A DNA stretch of 64,000 nucleotides. Origin: CAVVNN01 sp963749605 (GTDB taxonomy: Bacteria; Actinomycetota; Thermoleophilia; Solirubrobacterales; 70-9). Below the pieces are notes generated by a model. The model did not search any database. It saw nothing but the letters and a program-made list of their open reading frames with translations, and had not been told where the DNA came from. Positions 36,709-44,565 of this stretch are shown here, piece after piece. The position numbers were made by a program, and so were the translations under genes. The DNA lies in contig CAVVNN010000002.1 of NCBI GenBank assembly GCA_963749605.1, forward strand, positions 1,116,001-1,180,000. The letters run 5' to 3'. The number at the start of each line of letters is the position of its first letter. Positions within the stretch are counted from its first letter, which is position 1.

Positions 36709-37497
36709 TCATCCCTTGACCTTGCAGCTGCGGGTCAGGGTGCTGGCCAAAGTGCGGCCGTCGGCGAAGGACATCGAGGCGTGGGCGAAGGGAAAGACGG
36801 CGCCGGGAAAGCCGGCGGGGGCGGGGCAGGCGGCGCTTAGGTAGCTGCGCCGGCGGCCGCGGTAGGTGAAATTGCGGTGCAGGCTGAGGCTGATCCGCTT
36901 GACGTAGCCGTAGTGGTTTAACGAAGCGGACAGGGCGCCGGTGAGAAGGGTGCCGTAGGCGCCGTGGGCGTGGCGGATGTGGAAGACGACGATGCGGGAG
37001 GTCGGGACGGGGTCGAGGCCGTACACGTGGGCGAGGATCGCGCGGTGGCCTTCGACGATGGAGTTGAAGGCGAGGATTCGACCCTGGGTGGGGAAGGCCT
37101 CCTGTTCGGGGAAGGCGGTCTTGGCGAGGTAGTGGCCGCCGCCGACCAGCGCCGCCCCGCAGGCGGCCAGCGCCTGCGCGTTGGAGGAGGCCTCGATCTG
37201 TCGCATGTGGCAGATCGGCAGGCCACGGGTGTCGAGGTGGCCCTCTCGGTTGATCTCGATCTCGATCTGACGCAGGGCCGGGGGGCGTTCGCCGGAGAGG
37301 GTCCTGACGACACCGGCGACACGGACGGAGATCGGCCCGCGGGTGTGGCGGGGCAGCGCGGTCGGAGCGATGCCGCCGCTGAAGCTGACGAAGAGGTCGC
37401 CGCGCTGGGTCAGCTCAGCATGGGCCAGCGAGGCGACGATGGCGAAGAGGATGACCGTGCAAGCCAGAACCGCCGTCTTCTTCCCCAGCCACGTCAC
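36709..37497 (-). CDS. Secreted protein, paralogue of 31649-32437
   Basis: 262 residues, same length and layout as the paralogue: signal peptide (VLACTVILFAIVASLAHA), LTQRGDLFVSFSGGIAPTA, AALVGGGHYLAKT, ILAFNS, HRNFTYRGRRRSYLSAACPA, ending TRSCKVKG. Four Cys conserved in both. Unknown function. The GTG start overlaps the stop of the DksA-like gene (GTGA), so the two are likely co-translated, an unusual pairing of a regulator with an exported protein. Confidence 0.7.
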   Translation of the reverse strand: MTWLGKKTAVLACTVILFAIVASLAHAELTQRGDLFVSFSGGIAPTALPRHTRGPISVRVAGVVRTLSGERPPALRQIEIEINREGHLDTRGLPICHMRQIEASSNAQALAACGAALVGGGHYLAKTAFPEQEAFPTQGRILAFNSIVEGHRAILAHVYGLDPVPTSRIVVFHIRHAHGAYGTLLTGALSASLNHYGYVKRISLSLHRNFTYRGRRRSYLSAACPAPAGFPGAVFPFAHASMSFADGRTLASTLTRSCKVKG

Positions 37498-37859
37498 CCG
37501 CGCTCGTAGCGCACCTGCTCCTCGGCGGTGCGCTCGGCCCAGGGAATCGCCTCGAGGCGGCCTGCCGAGATCGGCTCGCCGCTCTCGACCGAGAAGCCGT
37601 AGGCGCCGTCCTCGAGCCGCTTCTCGGCGCGTTCGACCGCCTCCAGCTCGGCGTGCAGCTGCTCGGCGAGAGCGTCGTCGACCTGCTCTTCCTCGATCGC
37701 CTCGGCGTCCTCCGCCACCTCCGTCGCGGTGTCGATCTCATCGAGCTCGCTCTCGTGGAGGCGCGCCTGAGCGGCGAGCGAGCTCTCGATCCGCTCGCGC
37801 TCGCGCTGCAGCAGCTCGCGGGCCTGGGCCTCGCCGATCGGGGGCTCGCTCTTGCTCAT
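37494..37859 (-). CDS. DksA/TraR-family protein lacking the zinc cysteines
   Basis: 121 residues. The coiled-coil (ELLQRERERIESSLAAQARL, EAIEEEQVDDALAEQLHAEL) and C-terminal YGFSVESGEPISAGRLEAIP match DksA/TraR, which binds RNA polymerase's secondary channel. The four Cys of the zinc finger are replaced (SVES for CxxC; RTAEE for the second pair), so it cannot bind zinc in the usual way. AGGAG lies about 12 bases before the ATG. Whether it still acts on RNA polymerase is unknown. Confidence 0.75.
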   Translation of the reverse strand: MSKSEPPIGEAQARELLQRERERIESSLAAQARLHESELDEIDTATEVAEDAEAIEEEQVDDALAEQLHAELEAVERAEKRLEDGAYGFSVESGEPISAGRLEAIPWAERTAEEQVRYERG

Positions 37860-37984
37860 CCGGTCATCTCCTGTTTCGGCATGAAGTCGGTACCGGAGAC
37901 TGTAGGCGACTCTCGCCTCGAGGGCCGGTGCAACGCGTTGTCTATGCCATGGAGAGGAAAAACGTTGCGGCGGAGGCTGCTCCG

Positions 37985-38278
37985 CTAGCTGCGCGTCGCG
38001 CTTGGCGATGTTGCGCCCCGTGCGTCGTGGACCGCTGCGAGATAGACCTCGTCGGAAGGTTTCTCGTAGAGGTAGAGCAGGATCATCCACGACCAGGGGC
38101 CGAGCACGAAGCGGGTGGACGCCTCGGGGTCTCTGAGGGTGTGTCCTGTCAGCGGCGATCTCTCGAGGGCCCTCAACGAGCGGGAGATCCGAGCCCAGGT
38201 GTCTGCGGGGAGACCGTAGGCGGAGATCGCCTCATCCACGTCCTGCCGCGCTCGCGGGGTGACGATTACCTGCGCCAA
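37985..38278 (-). CDS. RelE/ParE-type toxin
   Basis: 97 residues from a TTG one base after the antitoxin stop. VIVTPRARQDVDEAISAYGL and FVLGPWSWMILLYLYEKPSDEVYLAAVHDAR fit the RelE/ParE fold (N-terminal helical pair, C-terminal strands ending near HDAR). ParE types inhibit gyrase and RelE types cleave mRNA; the target is not clear from sequence. Confidence 0.75.
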   Translation of the reverse strand: MAQVIVTPRARQDVDEAISAYGLPADTWARISRSLRALERSPLTGHTLRDPEASTRFVLGPWSWMILLYLYEKPSDEVYLAAVHDARGATSPSATRS

Positions 38279-38279
38279 C

Positions 38280-38540
38280 TCAGACCAGCTTGTCGAGCGG
38301 CGTGCCCTGGCCGCGGGCGGCCTGGGCGAGCCCTTCCTGCGTGCGCTCCCAGGCGCCCGGGATCGCGTCGAGGATCTCGGTGATCCGCTCCGCGTCGGGG
38401 TCGACGTCGTCGAGCGCGGTGGAGAGCAGCGAGCGGGCCAGCGTCCCCTCCTGCATGTGAGCGCGCGCGGCGAGCTTCGTCAGCTTCTCGGCGTGCGCGT
38501 CGTCGAGCGTGACGTTGATCCGCTTAAGGGCAGCCGCCAT
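38280..38540 (-). CDS. Ribbon-helix-helix antitoxin
   Basis: 86 residues. KRINVTLDDAHAEKLTKLA is a CopG-type ribbon-helix-helix start, and the C-terminal region (RITEILDAIPGAWERTQEGL) would wrap the toxin. Gene order antitoxin-toxin with a one-base gap is typical of type II modules. A truncated relative of its C-terminal half lies at 51611-51739. Confidence 0.75.
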   Translation of the reverse strand: MAAALKRINVTLDDAHAEKLTKLAARAHMQEGTLARSLLSTALDDVDPDAERITEILDAIPGAWERTQEGLAQAARGQGTPLDKLV

Positions 38541-38605
38541 TCCAACCCCATGCTAGACGGCTCAGCACAACACGTGCAACCGTTCTTGGAACCGGACTCG
38601 ACAGC

Positions 38606-38611
38606 TACCCT
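38606..38611 (+). promoter_or_regulatory. -10 element TACCCT, probably leaderless
   Basis: TACCCT ends 7 bases before the GTG at 38619; TTCTTG lies 17 bases upstream of it as a weak -35. Confidence 0.35.
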
Positions 38612-38618
38612 GACGGGC

Positions 38619-38789
38619 GTGAAGGCACAGCAGCGGGAATCGCGGAGGGATCCATGGCTGGCCAACGTGGAAGCGCAGCGCCGCCAGCTGCGCGAAGACG
38701 GTCGCCGTCCCCTGGCGGTCAATCTCGCAGAGGGCCTGGCGTTGAGTGAATTCCTCTCGAAGTTCACCGGCAGCGCGCGGCGCAGCTGA
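38619..38789 (+). CDS. Small partner of nucleotidyltransferase, putative antitoxin
   Basis: 56 residues: KAQQRESRRDPWLANVEAQR, then RRPLAVNLAEGLALSEFLSK. Predicted helical, basic at the N-terminus. Its stop overlaps the start of the nucleotidyltransferase gene (TGATG). The pairing and size suggest an antitoxin, but this is inferred from context only. Confidence 0.6.
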   Translation: MKAQQRESRRDPWLANVEAQRRQLREDGRRPLAVNLAEGLALSEFLSKFTGSARRS

Positions 38790-39283
38790 TGCCCGAACCA
38801 CTGCGCTTGCGGGAGCTGCTGGAGCGGCTGACGGAGGCGGAGATTCGGTTCGTCCTGGTCGGGGGCCTCGCCGTCAACGCCTGGGGGTACATGCGCGCGA
38901 CGCAGGACGTCGACATCGTCCCGGATCCGTCGACCGGGAACCTCGAGAAGCTGGACACGCTGTTGAAGGAACTGGGGGGCAAGGTCGACGTCGGTGGCCG
39001 TCTCCTCGACTCGGCGGCGATTGCGGCGTTCCTGAAAACCGGCGACCGGACCCTTGTCGTCACAGATCTGGGTCGGGTCGACGTGATGCAGGGCCTGCCT
39101 CAGGTCCCGACGTTCGCCGTGCTCGACGCCGAGGCTTCGGATGTCGATATGGACGGTCTCGCGGTGCGTGTCTGCTCTCTCGATCACCTGCTCTCGATGA
39201 AGCGAGCGAGCGAGCGGCCGCGTGACCGCGACGACCTCGAGGCGCTCGAAGCCTCCCAACCCGCCGACGGCGAGAGAGGCTAA
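38789..39283 (+). CDS. Nucleotidyltransferase (AbiEii/DUF6036-like)
   Basis: 164 residues. IRFVLVGGLAVNAWG is the polymerase-beta-type GG motif and ATQDVDIVPDPS gives the DxD metal ligands; LGRVDVMQGLPQV supplies the third Asp. Such proteins act as toxins in some type IV modules (MenT, AbiEii), modifying tRNA. The size is close to DUF6036 members. Translationally coupled to the small upstream gene. Confidence 0.75.
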   Translation: MPEPLRLRELLERLTEAEIRFVLVGGLAVNAWGYMRATQDVDIVPDPSTGNLEKLDTLLKELGGKVDVGGRLLDSAAIAAFLKTGDRTLVVTDLGRVDVMQGLPQVPTFAVLDAEASDVDMDGLAVRVCSLDHLLSMKRASERPRDRDDLEALEASQPADGERG

Positions 39284-39303
39284 CCCAGGGCCGGAGCGAA
39301 GGC

Positions 39304-40053
39304 CTACAGCCGCAGCGCGACCGCGGCGATCGCCAGCAGCGGCATCGCCACCGACATCGCCTTGAGGGCGCCGTCGAGAGGAGCAGCGAGGCCCGCCCGG
39401 TCAAGCCGCCGGACCGTGCCGTCGGCGAGGCGCTGCTCCCCCTCGACCGCCAGCGTGCGACGCCGCAGCTCCCTGACGGGAGTCGAGAGGCGCCGCTGGA
39501 CATTGGTGAACCAGAAGCAGGCGAGCACTGCGGCGCCGGCGGCGACCGCTCCTGCGGCGGAGTGAATGCCGAGGGAGTTCGACCACCATCCGGTGAACGC
39601 CGGGAAGGCGCCCCAGGAAGCGGCGAGCCAGAAGTCGGTGTGGAAGCGGCCACCGAAGAGCTCCAGGTTGTAGGCGGGGGCGATGAACCCGCCGAAGAGG
39701 ACCAGGGGCACGAGGGTTGGGGAGACGACGATCGCGCCGGCGACGCCGATCGCCAGCGCGCCGCCCAGACCCCCGACGGCCAACGCGATCAGGGTGCGCC
39801 GGGAGAGATGCGTGCCGAGCGGGCGGCCGTTGAGCTCGTCGAGGGCGTGGGCGCCGACGCCGACGGCGAGGAAGAACGCAGCCAGCGCCGCCACGAGCCG
39901 GCCGGCGTAGATGTGGGGCGCCGCGGCGGCGCCGATCGCCACGTTGCTGAGGTGCCAGAGGGTGTAGGGCGGGTGCAGCACCGTCACCAGGTCGCGCCAG
40001 CCGCCCGGGCGCAGGGCGTAGAAGGCGGGGCGAGGTCCGGGCTCAGCCGCCAA
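39304..40053 (-). CDS. UbiA-like prenyltransferase family membrane protein
   Basis: 249 residues, about seven membrane segments. TVLHPPYTLWHLSNVAIGAA and AHALDELNGRPLGTHLSR resemble the first Asp-rich region of UbiA-type prenyltransferases, although the NDxxDxxxD motif is reduced. Its TTG start lies inside the 3' end of the UbiE-like gene (11-base overlap), so the two are coupled; a quinone or other prenyl lipid product is likely. Confidence 0.65.
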   Translation of the reverse strand: MAAEPGPRPAFYALRPGGWRDLVTVLHPPYTLWHLSNVAIGAAAAPHIYAGRLVAALAAFFLAVGVGAHALDELNGRPLGTHLSRRTLIALAVGGLGGALAIGVAGAIVVSPTLVPLVLFGGFIAPAYNLELFGGRFHTDFWLAASWGAFPAFTGWWSNSLGIHSAAGAVAAGAAVLACFWFTNVQRRLSTPVRELRRRTLAVEGEQRLADGTVRRLDRAGLAAPLDGALKAMSVAMPLLAIAAVALRL

Positions 40054-40765
40054 CCGTGCCCCAAATCACGACGCCGCCGCCGAGGCTCATGCGGCGCGCG
40101 GTGACGTCGCCGATCCCGGCCGCCCGCCACAGCTCCAGCTGGCGCTCGAGCGGATGGCTCCGGTAGAAGCCCTCGATGCTGGGACCGAGGAAGCGGCCGA
40201 CCTCGAACCACTGCCGCGAGGCCAGCCGGCCCAGCGCCGGCAGCAGGATCCGGGTGTAGAGGCGCCATGGCCAGAGCCAGATCCCGCGGGGCACGCAGAA
40301 CTCGAGGCAGGCGATCCGCCCTCCCGGCTTCACCACCCGCGCCAGCTCGCGCAGCGTCGCGGCGGGGTCGTCGACGTAGCGCAGCAGATAGGTGAAGGTG
40401 AGGTGGTCGAACTCCCGATCGGCGAACGGCAGCGCCTCCGCTTCGCCTTCGACCAGTTCCACCCGCTCGGCCAGCGCCGGGTCGGCCTCCAGCTTCGACC
40501 GCGCCCGAGCCAGCATCGGAGCGCTCTGGTCCAAGCCGACCACCCGGCAGCGGTAGCGTTCGGCAAGCGCCCGGGTGACGAGGCCGGTGCCGGCGGCGAC
40601 GTCGAGCACTCGCTCCTCGGGCCTCGCCTGCACGCTCGCGACCATCGCCCGCCGCCAGCGCGGGTCCTGGAAGAAGCTCAGGGCCGCGCCCAGCTCGTCA
40701 TAGCGCGCCGGCAGCCCTTCGAACAGCTCGAGCGCGTGCTGCTTGCGAGGGGACGGAGCCGTCAT
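40043..40765 (-). CDS. UbiE/MenG-like methyltransferase
   Basis: 240 residues. VLDVAAGTGLVTRALAERY (motif I), VGLDQSAPML (motif II), FDHLTFTYLLRYVDDP (motif IV) and VVKPGGRIACLEFCVPRG with LYTRILLPALGRL match the demethylmenaquinone methyltransferase family. Sits between a VOC gene (ATGA overlap) and the UbiA-like gene. The actual substrate could be a demethylmenaquinone or a related prenyl-quinol. Confidence 0.82.
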   Translation of the reverse strand: MTAPSPRKQHALELFEGLPARYDELGAALSFFQDPRWRRAMVASVQARPEERVLDVAAGTGLVTRALAERYRCRVVGLDQSAPMLARARSKLEADPALAERVELVEGEAEALPFADREFDHLTFTYLLRYVDDPAATLRELARVVKPGGRIACLEFCVPRGIWLWPWRLYTRILLPALGRLASRQWFEVGRFLGPSIEGFYRSHPLERQLELWRAAGIGDVTARRMSLGGGVVIWGTVGG

Positions 40766-41406
40766 CGCACCTGCACGAGGGTGGGGCTGACCGTGATCAG
40801 CGCGATCGGCACCGCAAGCCCGGCGGAGCGGCGAAGGGTGGCGATGCGGCGGCCGGGCTGGACCGCGGGACGGATCTCGCTGACGCGATCCCCCAGGGTG
40901 CCAACGGTGGCGTCCAAATCGGGGGCGGCAAGGGCAAGGCCCCAGAAGAAGGCGGACCGGTCGGCGGCGGCGCCCTCGATTGCGTCGTCCGGCTCCTGCA
41001 CGACCTCGAGGATGGTCGCGCCAAGGCGGAAGAACGCCTGCCGCGGGGCGCCGGCAGGCGTCGGCTCCTCGCGGATGCGGCGCAGGTCGAGGCCGGCGGC
41101 CTGGAGCGCCGCCACAGTGCGATCGAGGTCCGGTGCGATCGCGACCACGTGGTCGAGCGCGGTGACGCCGTTGGGATGCGCGGGCCGCTCACTCGGCGGC
41201 GGGCGATCCGATCGTGTCGTCGGCAGCCCGTCCAACTCGGTGGTCTCGACCTCGCGAAGCGACCAGCCGGTCAGCCCCTTGCCCTGCGCCCGCAGGCGTA
41301 TACGGGCATCGCCGACGACGCACGTGTCGCCGACGACTGCGAATCCGACCGCCCGCCAAGCCTCCGGCGTATCCGCAACCGCCAGCTCGTCGATGGTTGG
41401 AGCCAC
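40762..41406 (-). CDS. VOC-fold protein
   Basis: 214 residues from a GTG at 41406. The second half contains a glyoxalase/VOC module (NGVTALDHVVAIAPDLDRTV, FRLGATILEVVQEP with Glu ligand, FFWGLALAAPDLDATVGTLG). The first half is less typical (WRAVGFAVVGDTCVVGDARI). First gene of an operon with UbiE- and UbiA-like proteins; may be a ring-modifying or accessory enzyme. Confidence 0.7.
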   Translation of the reverse strand: MAPTIDELAVADTPEAWRAVGFAVVGDTCVVGDARIRLRAQGKGLTGWSLREVETTELDGLPTTRSDRPPPSERPAHPNGVTALDHVVAIAPDLDRTVAALQAAGLDLRRIREEPTPAGAPRQAFFRLGATILEVVQEPDDAIEGAAADRSAFFWGLALAAPDLDATVGTLGDRVSEIRPAVQPGRRIATLRRSAGLAVPIALITVSPTLVQVR

Positions 41407-41449
41407 GCGCAAACGGTAGCCATCGGCGCGTGCTGGCGGCTGCGCCGCG

Positions 41450-41478
41450 AAATGTGTTGTCTGCATTTCTGCAACCAT
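41450..41478 (+). promoter_or_regulatory. Shared promoter motif (TTGTCTGCA ... AACCAT)
   Basis: AAATGTGTTGTCTGCA at 41450-41465, then TCTGCAACCAT ending at 41478, 6 bases before the ATG at 41485. See finding on the shared motif. Confidence 0.45.
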
Positions 41479-41484
41479 GGGGGT

Positions 41485-41919
41485 ATGGACAAGCTGCCTC
41501 GCATAAAGCTCAGCGGCGACCTGGAGGGCGACTACGTCGTCCTCGCAGAGCACGCCGGCGGCGTGCTGAAGATCGCGCCGGCGCAGCCGGGCGGGGCACC
41601 CGTGGTCGTGGCGCTGGAGCAGACCTGCACCGCCTGCCCCTCCCAGTGGGAGGGAACCCTGGAGGACGGGCGCTCGCTATATGCGCGCTATCGCGGGGGG
41701 CTGCTCAGGGTCGGAATCGGCGAGAACGTCGAAGCCGCCCACACCAACAGCTTCCCCAAAACCGCTCTCTACTGCGAGCACATCGGCGACGGGCTCGACG
41801 GGTTCATGGGCTTCGAGGAACTGCGGGCTCACCTGTACGGGCTGCTGGACTTCCCCGAGGGGCTGGTCGTCGAGGGGCAGTCGGACTGGGGCTTCGCCGG
41901 CGCCGGGGAGGGTGGCTGA
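41485..41919 (+). CDS. Hypothetical protein with CxxC
   Basis: 144 residues, function not recognised. Begins MDKLPRIKLSGDLEGDYVVL; VALEQTCTACPSQWEGTLED holds a CxxC pair; RYRGGLLRVGIGENVEAAH and FPEGLVVEGQSDWGFAG follow. Beta-rich and soluble. It has the same upstream motif as orphan genes at 51-55 kb. Its stop overlaps the start of a degenerate antitoxin-like fragment. Confidence 0.6.
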   Translation: MDKLPRIKLSGDLEGDYVVLAEHAGGVLKIAPAQPGGAPVVVALEQTCTACPSQWEGTLEDGRSLYARYRGGLLRVGIGENVEAAHTNSFPKTALYCEHIGDGLDGFMGFEELRAHLYGLLDFPEGLVVEGQSDWGFAGAGEGG

Positions 41920-41970
41920 GCGCGAGCATGCCCAGCGGCTGCCGGATTTCGAGCCTCAGCTCGAGTCCGT
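41912..41970 (+). pseudogene. Fragment related to the 53040/55011 gene family
   Basis: GTG-initiated VAEREHAQRLPDFEPQLE matches MTEREHAQRLLTRLPDSELE at the start of the genes at 53040 and 55011, with the middle LLTRL reduced. After about 20 codons similarity ends and the region is antisense to the GGDEF-EAL gene. I take it as a gene remnant. Confidence 0.45.
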
Positions 41971-43848
41971 TTTGGCGCTTTGCGCCAGGGCAGGGGCGCC
42001 CTCGCCGGCCCAGCTCCGCAGGAACTCCTCGGTGGCGGCGACATCGAGAGGACGGGCGAGCAGGAAGCCCTGACCGCTGTCGCAGTCCTCGTCCCTGAGC
42101 AGCGAGAGCTCATGCTGTTGCTCGATCCCCTCGGCGAAGGTCTCGATCGAGAGGGCCTTGCCGAGCTGCACGAGGGAGTGGATCAGCGTCGCGCCCTCCT
42201 GGTTGCTGCTCAGCCCCGAGATGAACGAACGGTCGATCTTCAGCGAATCGACGGGGAACCGCTGCAGGTGGGCGAGCGAGGAGTAGCCGGTGCCGAAGTC
42301 GTCGATCGCGATCCGCACGCCGAGCTGCTTGAGTGCGGTGAGCCGGTCGGCGGTCTCCTCGACGTTGCGCATCAGCATCGTCTCGGTGACCTCGATCGTC
42401 AGCGCATCGGGGTCGAGGCCGCTGCCCGAGAGCGCACCTTCGATGTCGTCCAGGAGCCGGTCGCTGTCGAGCTGGCGGCCGGAGACGTTGACGGCCATCC
42501 TGATCGGATACCCGGCGGCTCGCCAGGCGGCGCCCTGGGCGCAGGCCTGATCCAGGACCCACTTGCCGACCTCCACGATCAGGCCCGTCTCCTCGAGCAG
42601 CGGAATGAACTCGTCGGGTTGAAGGACGCCGCGCCTGGGGTGGCGCCAACGGACCAGGGCCTCCACCCCGGTCGGGCTCATGTCGCTGAGGTCGATCGTC
42701 GGCTGATAGGCGAGGAAGAACTCGTCCTTGTCGAGGGCTTCGCGCAGGTCCATCTCCAGTTCCACGCGGTTCTGAAGGGCGTCCTGCATATCGGTCTCGA
42801 ACACGGCGTAGCGATGCTTGCCGTCCCACTTGGCCCGGTACATCGCGATGTCGGCACTGCGCAGGAGCTCCTCCGCCGAGGCCCGATCGCCCATCGCGAT
42901 CCCGATGCTCGCCGTCACGCTGACGCGGGTCTGCTTGCCCATTCCCAGCTTGAACGGCTGCCTCAGCGCTTCGAGCAGGCGCTCGGCGACCAGCTCGGGG
43001 CCCGCCGCCAGCGAGAGCTCCTCGGAGATCACCACGAACTCGTCGCCGCCGAGGCGCCCCAGCGCGTCGGAGTCGCGAACCACGCCGCCGAGCCTGGCGG
43101 CGACCGCGCGCAGCAGCTCGTCGCCGACGGCGTGGCCGAACGTGTCGTTGATGTCCTTGAAGTTGTCGAGGTCGATGAACAGGGCCGCCACCGGCGTTTG
43201 ACTGCGACGCGAGCGGGCGATCATCTGCTCGACGCGGTCGAGGATGAGGGTGCGGTTGGGGAGGCCGGTCAACGCGTCGTGTGTGGCGAGGAAGGAGAGC
43301 TCCTCCTCGCGCCGCACCAGCTCCTCATCCGTTCGCTGGCGCTCGAGCTCGAAGCTCTCACACATCCGCAGCAGGCTGAACTCGAGGCTCAGCTGCAGCA
43401 TGTTCAGCGCCTCCGAGAGCGCCTTGGGTGAGGCGTCCAGGCGCGCGGCGCTCTCCCTCAGCACCTCGGCCATCGTGTTGCGCCACCAATAGCAGCGCCA
43501 GGTCACCTCGTTGAGGGAGGCCGCGCGGTGGACGGCCAGCTCGCCGAAGATCTCCCAGGTCTCCCGGCCGGTCTCGATCGCCGCCTCCATGCCTTCGCCT
43601 TCCATCCAGCGGGCCACCGCAGATGTGGAGCTGCGGCTGATCCGCTCGAAGCTGTCCTGAACAACGGCGTCGACGACGTGGTCGGGTCCCGTGGTTCGCG
43701 CCACGGTCAGATCGAGCACGTCCTCGGTGCGCGCCCTCAGCGCTTCGCCGAGACGACGGAGGTCCTCCTCGGACTCCTCCGTCGGGGCGAACGGCGGCGC
43801 CGGCGCCGCCAATGCCTTCGCTCCCGAATTCGAACGCTCGGCAGACAT
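41956..43848 (-). CDS. Diguanylate cyclase/phosphodiesterase (GGDEF-EAL)
   Basis: 630 residues. N-terminal 190 residues are a soluble helical domain of unknown kind (a candidate sensor). GGDEF domain with intact LGRLGGDEFVVISEE (about residues 270-285) and DSLTG-type start THDALTGLPNRTLILDRVEQ. EAL domain with GVEALVRWRHP, MAVNVSGRQL, EVTETMLM, IDDFGTGYSSL, LKIDRSFI and FAEGIEQ, so catalytic residues for c-di-GMP hydrolysis look complete. No membrane segment, so probably cytosolic. Confidence 0.92.
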   Translation of the reverse strand: MSAERSNSGAKALAAPAPPFAPTEESEEDLRRLGEALRARTEDVLDLTVARTTGPDHVVDAVVQDSFERISRSSTSAVARWMEGEGMEAAIETGRETWEIFGELAVHRAASLNEVTWRCYWWRNTMAEVLRESAARLDASPKALSEALNMLQLSLEFSLLRMCESFELERQRTDEELVRREEELSFLATHDALTGLPNRTLILDRVEQMIARSRRSQTPVAALFIDLDNFKDINDTFGHAVGDELLRAVAARLGGVVRDSDALGRLGGDEFVVISEELSLAAGPELVAERLLEALRQPFKLGMGKQTRVSVTASIGIAMGDRASAEELLRSADIAMYRAKWDGKHRYAVFETDMQDALQNRVELEMDLREALDKDEFFLAYQPTIDLSDMSPTGVEALVRWRHPRRGVLQPDEFIPLLEETGLIVEVGKWVLDQACAQGAAWRAAGYPIRMAVNVSGRQLDSDRLLDDIEGALSGSGLDPDALTIEVTETMLMRNVEETADRLTALKQLGVRIAIDDFGTGYSSLAHLQRFPVDSLKIDRSFISGLSSNQEGATLIHSLVQLGKALSIETFAEGIEQQHELSLLRDEDCDSGQGFLLARPLDVAATEEFLRSWAGEGAPALAQSAKTDSS

Positions 43849-43993
43849 CTCAACTTGAGCAATCGGCTGGCGGCGCCGATTACTTGAGGCCGATCCTCAC
43901 GCCTGGACAGGCGATCTTGCTCGCCACCGTGCTCGCTTGTCGTGGCCACGAGATGCGCAAACGCCGGGGGCGGCCGGACGATCATTGACGCGC

Positions 43994-43999
43994 TACGAT
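43994..43999 (+). promoter_or_regulatory. -10 element TACGAT, probably leaderless
   Basis: TACGAT ends 7 bases before the ATG at 44007; no ribosome binding site is visible. Confidence 0.4.
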
Positions 44000-44006
44000 T
44001 TTTCGG

Positions 44007-44285
44007 ATGGCGAGTGACAGGACCTTCTCGAGTGACGAGGCCCGCCAAAATGGCGAGCGCATCGGCATCGATTGGTCATCGGCCCCCTTCGACGTTGAGG
44101 AGTTCCGCACCGGCATGAACGTCGAGTTGGAGCACGGATTGCGTGACCTCGCCACAAACGTGACCGACGACGACCCCGCCGTCACCGCCAAGATCGCCCT
44201 CGCCCATCTCAACGAGTTCCCCGACTACTACACGCGCCTCACGCGCATGGAGGCCGAAGCCGAGCGCGACCACGGCCGCGAGTGA
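44007..44285 (+). CDS. DUF5661 family protein
   Basis: 92 residues. The region VEEFRTGMNVELEHGLRDLA, TNVTDDDPAVTAKIALAHLN and EFPDYYTRLTRMEAEAE is characteristic of this family, which is helical and of unknown function, often in phage and stress loci. Soluble and acidic. Confidence 0.75.
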   Translation: MASDRTFSSDEARQNGERIGIDWSSAPFDVEEFRTGMNVELEHGLRDLATNVTDDDPAVTAKIALAHLNEFPDYYTRLTRMEAEAERDHGRE

Positions 44286-44305
44286 GCGGCGCTAGGCGTT
44301 CGCCT

Positions 44306-44524
44306 ATGGACAACGCTCCCGAGCGGATCCTGAACGCCGCCTATGCCGCCTTCAATGCCCGCGACCTCGATGCTGCTATTGAGCTGATGCATCCCGAGGT
44401 TGACTGGCCCAATGCCTGGGAGGGCGGTCGGGCCATCGGGCGCGAGGCGGTTCTCGACTACTGGAGCCGCCAGTATCGGCTGGAGGGCGAACTGATCGTG
44501 AGGATGGACGTGCTGGACTCGTAG
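44306..44524 (+). CDS. SnoaL/NTF2-like protein with internal deletion
   Basis: 72 residues; SnoaL-like proteins are usually 110-140. The N-terminus is normal (ILNAAYAAFNARDLDAAIEL, MHPEVDWPNAWEGGRAIGRE) and the end RMDVLDS is the usual C-terminus, but about 45 residues of the beta-sheet are missing between SRQYR and LEGELIV. The frame is kept. It is probably non-functional or repurposed. Confidence 0.6.
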   Translation: MDNAPERILNAAYAAFNARDLDAAIELMHPEVDWPNAWEGGRAIGREAVLDYWSRQYRLEGELIVRMDVLDS

Positions 44525-44549
44525 GCGAGGCTGGTCGGTCTCCTCGCCT
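44523..44549 (+). terminator. Hairpin after SnoaL-like gene
   Basis: AGGCGAGG (44523-44530) pairs with CCTCGCCT (44542-44549), loop 11, starting in the stop codon. Followed by TAACCT and AAGGAG for the next gene. Confidence 0.45.
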
Positions 44550-44565
44550 AACCTCAAGGAGCGCC

